From Limnomonas spitsbergensis (lineage: Eukaryota > Chlorophyta > Chlorophyceae > Chlamydomonadales), in contig JAYJMM010000123.1 in assembly GCA_037349105.1 (NCBI GenBank), positions 5,270,001 to 5,334,000 of the forward strand: a stretch of DNA of 64,000 bases, given 5' to 3'. This document shows positions 30,408 through 41,035 of the stretch, piece by piece. Under the pieces are notes generated by a model. It worked only from the letters and a program-made list of their open reading frames with translations. It ran no database searches and had not been told where the DNA came from. Positions within the stretch are counted from its first letter, which is position 1, and each line of letters starts with the position of its first letter. A program made the position numbers and the translations under genes.

Positions 30408-31145
30408 TCAAATTTCGCAGTGCGAGGGCAGACCACCTGACATGTTTAGCATTGATACACGTCGTGGACATCCTACCTCCTCTCCTCGTCTTACGTGTCC
30501 TCTGTCGTATATCCACCGTCGGTTTGAAGTGAGGTTCACGCCAGATCTGAGGCAGAGAACACATTCGTCTGCTTTTGCTTCCCCGCCAGCTTCAATGACT
30601 CCATACTTCACCTACAAATGATGAATCAATGTGAAGTCAGGCAGCGTGAGGACGAGAGAATTATGACGAGTTTCTTACCGTTGCTCCCGGATCTTGAGAT
30701 TTCGGGCGCATCCCGCTCCTGGTAGCTGATGCATGCCTGAATCTTGCGAGATTATATCCAGTTGTCGTCGGATATCATTTGAGACTGGTATGATCACGAG
30801 GGGCAGCGGGCAGGCTCTGACGGCACAATTGGCTCCATACCTCGAGCCCACACACCGGTGCGGTACACGGTTTTTTCGACGTAAAAGCATTGACAGCGTG
30901 CAGTGAAGGGCTCACACAGACAAGCATGTCCATAGGTACCTTGCAAGCTTAGACCACCGGCCGTGCGCCTGTCTTGGTTTCGTCACAGTCAGCATGGGTG
31001 AAATACCAGTACAGGGGGGTAACGACGTCCTCCTATAGAATGTGACGAAGGAGCTGGCAGACCACGAGAAAGCCGATATGGCTGTATTCGATGAGCCGGC
31101 TACCTTTGCAGCAGACAGCCAGGACCAGCCAACGGCATACTGCAA
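30408..31145 (-). CDS. Possible small exons, unrecognised
   Basis: A minus-strand frame 30890-30675 ends at a donor-like CAACG|GTAAGAAAC. A second frame opens after an acceptor TTTGTAG at about 30612 and contains KADECVLCLRSGVNL. A third at 31145-30912 is weaker. The phases of the first two do not join cleanly, so a gene model cannot be supported. No family is recognised. 31146-31500 shows nothing else. Confidence 0.2.
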
Positions 31146-31509
31146 CTATTCTGACGCATGGGACTCTAAAAGTCTGATGCATGGTGCTTTACGATTCTGA
31201 GAGATGGGGTGTGGAGTGTGGACTGTCAGCTTACGCACACAATCCTGTCAAGTGGCACCTTGGGCCACCGGGCACAAAGCCTCTAGCTCAAATTGGCGGT
31301 TCAAAACCTATTCGTGGCATACGTTAGCTTTATTTTCTTGCTAATTTGAGATGCATGAACACTACTGCCCTCTGGAATCCAAAAAGATGCTGACACAAGA
31401 GCCAAGGTTTGAACAACATGGCCCTGCGCATGATGCAGGGCTTACGGCCAAAGCTTCTTATCTCATACATTTACACCGGGATGCAGATCTAACTACCGGT
31501 AGCTGTACT

Positions 31510-32486
31510 GATGCAAGGGTATTGGCTGTTCAGCCAGATGAACCTGAGTAAATTTAGAACCCATAACCCGACCACATCACTGTCGCCAATAGCGGTCAGC
31601 GCTCCCGCTCTATTCTTTCACTGCATGTCTAGACTTGCTGCCCGCTGGCCTTAGCTAGTGTGCACCATGTTGCAGGGGTATTGGCTGTTCAGCCCGATGA
31701 ACCTGAGTAAATTAAGAACCCATAGCCTGACCGCATCATCACCGCAGCTTATTGCATGCAGCGCTCCCGCTTTATACCTTCACTTCATATCTAGACTTGC
31801 TGCCCACAGCGGACCTAGCGACCGTTGTGGGCAGCATGCTGCTGGGGTATTGGCTGTTCAGCCAGATGAACCTGAGTAAATTAAGAACCCATAGCCTGAC
31901 TGCATCACCGCAGCTTATTGCGGTCAGTGCTCCCGTTCTATTCCTTCACTTCCTGTCAAGGCTTGCTGCCCACTGGCCCTAGCAAGTGTGCACCATGTTG
32001 CAGGGGTATTCGCTGTTCAGCCCGATGAATCTGAGTAAATTAAGTACCCATAGCCCGACCGCATCACCGCAGCTTATTGCGGCCAGCGCTCCCGCTTTCT
32101 CCTTCACTTCCTATCAAGGCTTGCTGCCCACTGGCCCTAGGTGCCGTTGTGTGCAGCATGTTGCAGGGGTATCGGCTGTTCAGCCAGATGAACCTGAGTA
32201 AATTAAGATCCCATAGCCCGACCGCTTCACCGCAGCTTATTGCGGTCAGCGCTCCCGTTCTATTCCTTCACTTCCTGTATAGGCTTGCTGCCCACTGTCC
32301 CTAGCTAGTGCGCAGCATGCTGCAAGGTATTGGCTGTTCAGCCCGATGAACCTGAGTAAATTAAGAACCCATAGCCTGACCGCATCACTTAAGCTTATTG
32401 CCGTCAGCGCTCCCCCTCTTTTCCTTCTCTTCCTGTCAAGGCTTGATGCCCACTGGCCTTAGCTAGTGTGCAGCATGCTGCAGGGG
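31510..32486. repeat. 160-bp tandem repeat, six to seven copies
   Basis: Anchors GGCTGTTCAGCC recur at about 31523, 31682, 31849, 32010, 32173 and 32331, a spacing of 158-167 bp. Each unit also holds AACCTGAGTAAATTAAGA and a CCTTCACTTCCTGTC stretch. The last unit passes straight into the 53-bp satellite at 32487. Confidence 0.85.
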
Positions 32487-35400
32487 TAATGGCTGAAGCA
32501 GCGGTGCTGGCAGCTGCACCGATAGCGACAGTAATTGGTCACAGACTGAAGCAGCGGTACCGGCAGCAGCACCGCTAGTCACAGTGATTGCACACAGCCT
32601 GAAGTAGCAGTACCGGCAGCTGCACCGCTAGTGATAGTGTTTGCAAACACCCTGAAGCAGCGGTACCGGCAGCTGCACCTCTAGCGACAGTGATTGCAAA
32701 CACCCTGAAGCAGCGGTACTGGCAGATGCACCGCTAGTGACAGTGTTTGCAAACACCCTGAAGCAGCGGTACCGGCAGATGCACCGCTAGTCACAGTGAT
32801 TGCACAGAGCCTGAAGTAGCAGTACCGGCAGCTGCACCGCTAGCGACAGTGATTGCAAACACCCTGAAGCAGCGGTACCGGCAGCTGCACCGCTAGTGAC
32901 AGTGTTTGCAAACACCCTGAAGCAGCGGAACCGGCAGATGCACCGCTAGTGACAGTGTTTGCAAACACCCTGAAGCAGCGGTACCAGCAGCTGCACCGCT
33001 AGCGACAGTGTTTGCACACAGCCTGAAGCAGCGGTACCGGCAGATGCACCGCTAGTGACAGTGTTTGCAAACACCCTGAAGCAGCGGTACCGGCAGATGC
33101 ACCGATAGCGGCAGTGATTGCACACAGCCTTACGTAGCGGTACTGGCAGCCGCACCGCACCGCTAGTGACAGTGTTTGCAAACACCCTGAAGCAGCGGTA
33201 CCGGCAGCTGCACCGCTAGCGACAGTGTTTGCACACAGCCTGAAGCAGCGGTACCGGCAGATGCACCGCTAGTGACAGTGTTTGCAAACACCCTGAAGCA
33301 GCGGTACTGGCAGATGCACCGCTAGTGACAGTGTTTGCAAACACCCTGAAGCAGCGGTACCGGCAGATGCACCGCTAGTCACAGTGATTGCACAGAGCCT
33401 GAAGTAGCAGTACCGGCAGCTGCACCGCTAGCGACAGTGATTGCAAACACCCTGAAGCAGCGGTACCGGCAGCTGCACCGCTAGTGACAGTGTTTGCAAA
33501 CACCCTGAAGCAGCGGAACCGGCAGATGCACCGCTAGTGACAGTGTTTGCAAACACCCTGAAGCAGCGGTACCAGCAGCTGCACCGCTAGCGACAGTGTT
33601 TGCACACAGCCTGAAGCAGCGGTACCGGCAGATGCACCGCTAGTGACAGTGTTTGCAAACACCCTGAAGCAGCGGTACCGGCAGATGCACCGATAGCGGC
33701 AGTGATTGCACACAGCCTTACGTAGCGGTACTGGCAGCCGCACCGCACCGCTAGTGACAGTGTTTGCAAACACCCTGAAGCAGCGGTACCGGCAGCTGCA
33801 CCGCTAGCGACAGTGATTGCAAACACCCTGAAGCAGCGGTACCGGCAGCTGCACCGCTAGTGACAGTGTTTGCAAACACCCTGAAGCAGCGGAACCGGCA
33901 GATGCACCGCTAGTGACAGTGTTTGCAAACACCCTGAAGCAGCGGTACCAGCAGCTGCACCGCTAGCGACAGTGTTTGCACACAGCCTGAAGCAGCGGTA
34001 CCGGCAGATGCACCGCTAGTGACAGTGTTTGCAAACACCCTGAAGCAGCGGTACCGGCAGATGCACCGATAGCGGCAGTGATTGCACACAGCCTTACGTA
34101 GCGGTACTGGCAGCCGCACCGCACCGCTAGTGACAGTGTTTGCAAACACCCTGAAGCAGCGGTACCGGCAGCTGCACCGCTAGCGACAGTGTTTGCACAC
34201 AGCCTGAAGCAGCGGTACCGGCAGATGCACCGCTAGTGACAGTGTTTGCAAACACCCTGAAGCAGCGGTACTGGCAGATGCACCGCTAGTGACAGTGTTT
34301 GCAAACACCCTGAAGCAGCGGTACCGGCAGATGCACCGCTAGTCACAGTGATTGCACAGAGCCTGAAGTAGCAGTACCGGCAGCTGCACCGCTAGCGACA
34401 GTGATTGCAAACACCCTGAAACAGCGGTATCGGCAGCTGCACCGCTAGTGACAGTGTTTGCAAACACCCTGAAGCAGCGGAACCGGCAGATGCACCGCTA
34501 GTGACAGTGTTTGCAAACACCCTGAAGCAGCGATACCAGCAGCTGCACCGCTAGCGACAGTGTTTGCACACAGCCTGAAGAAGCGGTACCGGCAGATGCA
34601 CCGCTAGTGACAGTGTTTGCAAACACCCTGAAGCAGCGGTACCGGCAGATGCACCGATAGCGGCAGTGATTGCACACAGCCTTACGTAGCGGTACTGGCA
34701 GCCGCACCGCACCGCTAGTGACAGTGTTTGCAAACACCCTGAAGCAGCGGTACCGGCAGCTGCACCGCTAGCGACAGTGTTTGCACACAGCCTGAAGCAG
34801 CGGTACCGGCAGCCGCACCGCTAGTGATAGTGTTTGCACACAGCCCGAAGCAGTGGTACCGGCAGCTGCACCGCTAGCGACAGTGTTTGCACACAGCCTG
34901 AATCAGCGGTACCGGCAGATGCACCGCTAGCGGCAGTGATTGCACACAGCCTTACGTAGCGGTACTGGCAGCCGCACCGCACCAGCAGTGACACTGATTG
35001 CATACAGCCTGAAGCAGCGGTACCGGCAGCTGCACCGCTTGTCACAGTGTTTGCACACAGCCTGAAGTAGCGGTACCGGCAGATGCACCGATAGCGGCAG
35101 TGATTGCACACAGCCTTACGTAGCGGTACCGGCAGCTGCACCGCACCAGTAGTGACACTGATTGTATACAACCTGAAGCAGCGGTACCAGCAGGTGCACC
35201 GCTAGTGATAGTGTTTGCACACAGCCCGAAGCAGCGGTACCGGCAGATGCACCGCTAGTGACAGTGTTTGCAAACACCCTGAAGCAGCGGTACCAGCAGC
35301 TGCACCGCTAGCGACAGTGTTTGCACACAGCCTGAAGCAGCGGTACCGGCAGATGCACCGCTAGTGACAGTGTTTGCAAACACCCTGAAGCAGCGGTACC

Positions 35401-38400
35401 GGCAGACGCACCGATAGCGGCAGTGATTGCACACAGCCTTACGTAGCGGTACTGGCAGCCGCACCGCACCGCTAGTGACAGTGTTTGCAAACACCCTGAA
35501 GCAGCGGTACCGGCAGCTGCACCGCTAGCGACAGTGTTTGCACACAGCCTGAAGCAGCGATACCGGCAGATGCACCGCTAGTGACAGTGTTTGCAAACAC
35601 CCTGAAGCAGCGGTACTGGCAGATGCACCGCTAGTGACAGTGATTGCAAACACCCTGAAGCAACGGTACTGGCAGATGCACCGCTAGTGACAGTGTTTGC
35701 AAACACCCTGAAGCAGCGGTACCGGCAGATGCACCGCTAGTCACAGTGATTGCACAGAGCCTGAAGTAGCAGTACCGGCAGCTGCACCGCTAGCGACAGT
35801 GTTTGCAAACACCCTGAAGCAGCGGTACCGGCAGCTGCACCGCTAGTGACAGTGTTTGCAAACACCCTGAAGCAGCGGAACCGGCAGATGCACCGCTAGT
35901 AACGGTTTGCAAACACCCTGAAGCAGCGGTACCAGCAGCTGCACCGCTAGCGACAGTGTTTGCACACAGCCTGAAGCAGCGGTACCGGCAGATGCACCGC
36001 TAGTGACAGTGTTTACAAACACCCTGAAGCAGCGGTACCAGCAGCTGCACCGCTAGCGACAGTGTTTGCACACAGCCTGAAGCAGCGGTACCGGCAGCTG
36101 CACCGCTAGTGACAGTGTTTACAAACACCCTGAAGCAGCGGTACCGGCAGATGCACCGATAGCGGCAGTGTTTGCAAACACCCTGAAGCAGCGGTACCGG
36201 CAGATGCACCGATAGCGGCAGTGATTGCACACAGCCTTACGTAGCGGTATTGGCAGCCGCACCGCACCGCTAGTGACAGTGTTTGCAAACACCCTGAAGC
36301 AGCGGTACCGGCAGCTGCACCGCTAGCGACAGTGTTTGCACACAGCCTGAAGCAGCGGTACCGGCAGATGCACCGCTAGTGACAGTGTTTGCAAACACCC
36401 TGAAGCAGCGGTACTGGCAGATGCACCGCTAGTGACAGTGTTTGCAAACACCCTGAAGCAGCGGTACCGGCAGATGCACCGCTAGTCACAGTGATTGCAC
36501 AGAGCCTGAAGTAGCAGTACCGGCAGCTGCACCGCTAGCGACAGTGATTGCAAACACCCTGAAGCAGCGGTATCGGCAGCTGCACCGCTAGTGACAGTGT
36601 TTGCAAACACCCTGAAGCAGCGGAACCGGCAGATGCACCGCTAGTGACAGTGATTGCAAACACCCTGAAGCAGCGGTACTGGCAGATGCACCGCTAGTGA
36701 CAGTGTTTGCAAACACCCTGAAGCAGCGGTACCGGCAGATGCACCGCTAGTCACAGTGATTGCACAGAGCCTGAAGTAGCAGTACCGGCAGCTGCACCGC
36801 TAGCGACTGATTGCAAACACCCTGAAGCAGCGGTACCGGCAGCTGCACCGCTAGTGACAGTGTTTGCAAACACCCTGAAGCAGCGGAACCGGCAGATGCA
36901 CCGCTAGTGACAGTGTTTGCAAACACCCTGAAGCAGCGGTACCAGCAGCTGCACCGCTAGCGACAGTGTTTGCACACAGCCTGAAGCAGCGGTACCGGCA
37001 GATGCACCGCTAGTGACAGTGTTTGCAAACACCCTGAAGCAGCGGTACCGGCAGATGCACCGATAGCGGCAGTGATTGCACACAGCCTTACGTAGCGGTA
37101 CTGGCAGCCGCACCGCACCGCTAGTGACAGTGTTTGCAAACACCCTGAAGCAGCGGTACCGGCAGCTGCACCGGTAGCGACAGTGTTTGCACACAGCCTG
37201 AAGCAGCGGTACCGGCAGATGCACCGCTAGTGACAGTGTTTGCAAACACCCTGAAGCAGCGGTACTGGCAGATGCACCGCTAGTGACAGTGTTTGCAAAC
37301 ACCCTGAAGCAGCGGTACCGGCAGATGCACCGCTAGTCACAGTGATTGCACAGAGCCTGAAGTAGCAGTACCGGCAGCTGCACCGCTAGCGACAGTGATT
37401 GCAAACACCCTGAAACAGCGGTATCGGCAGCTGCACCGCTAGTGACAGTGTTTGCAAACACCCTGAAGCAGCGGAACCGGCAGATGCACCGCTAGTGACA
37501 GTGTTTGCAAACACCCTGAAGCAGCGGTACCAGCAGCTGCACCGCTAGCGACAGTGTTTGCACACAGCCTGAAGCAGCGGTACCGGCAGATGCACCGCTA
37601 GTGACAGTGTTTGCAAACACCCTGAAGCAGCGGTACCGGCAGATGCACCGATAGCGGCAGTGATTGCACACAGCCTTACGTAGCGGTACTGGCAGCCGCA
37701 CCGCACCGCTAGTGACAGTGTTTGCAAACACCCTGAAGCAGCGGTACCGGCAGCTGCACCGCTAGCGACAGTGTTTGCACACAGCCCGAAGCAGCGGTAC
37801 CGGCAGCTGCACCGCTAGCGACAGTGTTTGCACACAGCCTGAATCAGCGGTACCGGCAGATGCACCGCTAGCGGCAGTGATTGCACACAGCCTTACGTAG
37901 CGGTACTGGCAGCCGCACCGCACCAGCAGTGACACTGATTGCATACAGCCTGAAGCAGCGGTACCGGCAGCTGCACCGCTTGTCACAGTGTTTGCACACA
38001 GCCTGAAGTAGCGGTACCGGCAGATGCACCGATAGCGGCAGTGATTGCACACAGCCTTACGTAGCGGTACCGGCAGCTGCACCGCACCGGTAGTGACACT
38101 GATTGCATACAACCTGAAGCAGCGGTACCGGCAGGTGCACCGCTAGTGATAGTGTTTGCACACAGCCCGAAGCAGCGGTACCGGCAGCTGCACCGCTAGC
38201 GACAGTGTTTGCACACAGCCTGAAGCAGCGGTACCGGCAGATGCACCGCTAGCGGCAGTGATTGCTCACAGCCTTACGTAGCGGTACTGGCAGCCGCACC
38301 GCACCAGTAGTGACACTGATTGCATACAGCCTGAAGCAGCGGTACCGGCAGCTGCACCGCTAGTCACAGTGTTTGCACACAGCCTGAAGCAGCGGTACCG

Positions 38401-38580
38401 GCAGATGCACCGCTAGTGATAGTGTTTGCACACAGCCTGAAGTAGCGGTACCGGCAGCTGCACCGCTAGCTATAGTGTTTGCACACAGCCTGAAGTAGCG
38501 GTACCAGCAGCCGCACCGCACCGCTAGTGACAGTGATTGCACACTCCATGAAGTAGCGGTACCAGCAGCTGCATAGGTAA
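32487..38580. repeat. 53-bp satellite with higher-order repeats
   Basis: About 115 monomers of 53 bp. Each has a GTGTTTGCAAACAC or TTTGCACACAGCC block, GAAGCAGCGGTACCGGCAG and GCACCGCTAG. Some monomers carry an extra 5 bp (GCACCGCACCGCT). The 5-bp variant and single-base variants recur at fixed spacing: 588 bp (11 monomers plus 5) at 32946/33534, 33910/34498 and 36904/37492, and 376 bp at 33534/33910, counting by identical minus-strand frames. Homogenised blocks within a diverged array are a mark of satellite DNA. Confidence 0.95.
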
Positions 38581-38869
38581 TGACCATGTTTGCACACAGC
38601 CTGAGCTATTCTACACACAAGCTTGGGCCACTGGCCATCAAAACAGGACATCATGTGAATGTACTAAACTCGGGCGCTTAGCGCAGTCATTACCATTGCT
38701 GCGTTCTAGGCTTATGGCCAAAGCTTCTTCATTTATTCAGTGACACCGGGATGCAGAGCAATACCCTCAGTTCCGGTGTTCCAGGTTGATGGTCTAAGTC
38801 TGTTCATCGATTTAGTTACGGTACAAACAGATTTTTTCATTTACACCAGGCTTAAGTGCTAACTACCCT

Positions 38870-39700
38870 GAGCCAGACAGGAATACGGGTGGAGCGCTGC
38901 ACCCACCGGCTTGGCACAGAAAATACAGGCCGTTGCGATGCATGACAATGAAGCACAACACCCACCGGTTGGGCACAGGAAATACGGGCAGCTGCGGTGC
39001 AAGCCGGCAAAGTGCTGCACCCACTGGTTGGGAACAGGAAATATTGGCGGTTGGGGTGCATGCCGGTGATGCGCTGCACCCACAGGTAGAGCACAATAAA
39101 TATGGGCGGTTGTGGTGCATGCCAGTGCTGCACCCACCGGCTGGGCACAGGAAATACGGGTGGCTGCCGTTCATACTGGTGAAGCGCTGCACCCAACGGT
39201 AGGGCACATAAAGTACAGCTGTACGGCTGGTAAGGGTGCATGCCGGTGAAGCGCTGCATCGACCGGCTGGGCACAGGAAGTACGGGCGGTTGCGGTGCAT
39301 GACAATGAAGCGCTGCACCCACCGGCTGGGCACAGGAAATACAGGCCGTTGCGGTGCATGCCAATGAAGCGGTGCACCCACCAGTTAAGCGCTGCACCCA
39401 CCGGTAGGGCACAGGAAATATGGGCGGTTGCGGTGCACACCAGTCTGCACCTCATAATGCGTTACCCTCATGAGCCAGTCCCCTGGAAAGAGCGTAGCAC
39501 CCACTTGCATGGCACTGTCCATACGGGCAAGCGCTGAGCATGCGGGTGGGGCACTACGCCCATCGGAGGGGCACAGTAATCCGGGCGGGCGCTGTGCACA
39601 GTAAATAATACGGGCGGACACTGCAGGTGGGTGGGGCACTACACCAGTCCGCAGAATGCGAGGCATATGGCCGGCGTTGCCCATCGGGCAGGGTGCTGTG
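38870..39700. repeat. 59-60-bp tandem repeat, decaying rightward
   Basis: About ten units contain CACCCACCGGCTGGGCACAGG and GCGGTTGCGGTGCATGCC up to 39450. Looser GGGCACTACGCC...GGGCGGGCGCTGTGCAC units follow to about 39700. Minus-strand frames (FLCPAGGCSA-type) are by-products. 38581-38869 and 39701-40770 have no recognised gene. Confidence 0.85.
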
Positions 39701-40774
39701 CATGCGCATGAGGTGATCGGGTGCTACGGATTCGAGTACCGGTAGGGCACTGTGCAAACAGGCCGGCGATAGGAATACCAGGAAGTGCTAGTATACGCGT
39801 GGTGTGCTGCTCATGCTCGGGGGAAATGCCAATGTATGAAGGGCGTTGTGCATGCATGCGGGGCGCTGCGCTTGGGCGATGTGCATACGGTATGGGCAAG
39901 GCACAACACATGCCAGACATGCAAGCTGGAAAACGAGTCCCACAGCGCTGACTCTACCTGACACTGAGGGCTCTACCGCTGTATCCTTCTGTTGCTGCCT
40001 TCTCTACCCTTGTCGCAGCTGCTGACCGTTTGCTTAGGGCGGCAAAATTATGAGCTGCTGGATAACTCTCGCTCATGCACACAAGTTGGTAGGCTTCCGC
40101 TGCTGCAGCTTAGTGACCTTGATTAGGCTTCTTGGAAGCCTTGGGGAGCTTGTCATAAAAGTTCCAACGTACTGGGAGTCACTCAGTAGTCAGACCGGTC
40201 GTCAAAGTGAGCTCTCAAGCGCCCCGTGCGCTCCACAACCTTTCTACATCAATGAGGGCTAGATCTCCCAGTAAGTTGAAGCCTAACCAAAGTACTACAA
40301 GTTTCGATCGCATTCGAAGTCTGCGAGGCGTGAGAAAGTCACTGCTGAAAGTTGTTATACGTCGGTTGCCTACAGTACATGGGTCCAAATCATGGGGCCA
40401 AATCAAGCACTCTCATGTTACCGACGAGTTGATGACCCCGCGAGCTTCGCAATGAAGGGCGTCCATTATATAGACGGAGGCGCATATGCATCGTATGGTT
40501 TACTACTGCCGTATTTATGGCTTGGACTTCAGTGAGACTGTGAATGTTGCACACGCAGCGCTTTGCACAGCTTTGAGTTATTTATTTGCAATTATACTCT
40601 GATGCTATTCTATCACTGGAACAACGCGTGGAAATGTCCAGTGCAGAAAAACGCAAGGTCTTCCTACAGGAGCGGACAAGCTACGGGCGGAGTAAATCTG
40701 CCTCTACAACTACCTAGTCTAGCTATGTGCGCATGACCATGACTATGGTGAGGCATCTGACCCACCAGATCTTC

Positions 40775-41035
40775 CTATCAACCAACCCCTGATAGGCCTG
40801 ATAAGTGAGCGTTCCATCTCAACAGGCTTATCAATCAAAGAGGCATGATAAACCAGCTCTCCGAATTTGCCATGATTTGCCAATCAACCCTGAGCACCAT
40901 TATCAAGGTGATAATCAACGCATAATCAACCGTGAAGGGTTTATCAAGCTTATGGTGTAATAACAGGCAATTTATCAGGCTGGGCCTTGATAACCCCTTG
41001 ATAATGTCATGCCCAACCTGATAAATAGGGGGGGT
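40775..41035. repeat. GATAA/TTATC-rich segment ending the gypsy element
   Basis: About ten GATAA or TTATC words occur within 260 bp, in both orientations (for example CTTGATAACCCCTTGATAAT), between the end of the RNase H domain and unique sequence. It replaces the place where an integrase would be expected. I could not identify an LTR in it. Confidence 0.55.

Noticed and set aside
32487..38580. CRISPR-like regularly spaced repeat
   Set aside because: The whole 53-bp unit is repeated with no unique spacers, there are no cas genes, and the surrounding DNA is eukaryotic.
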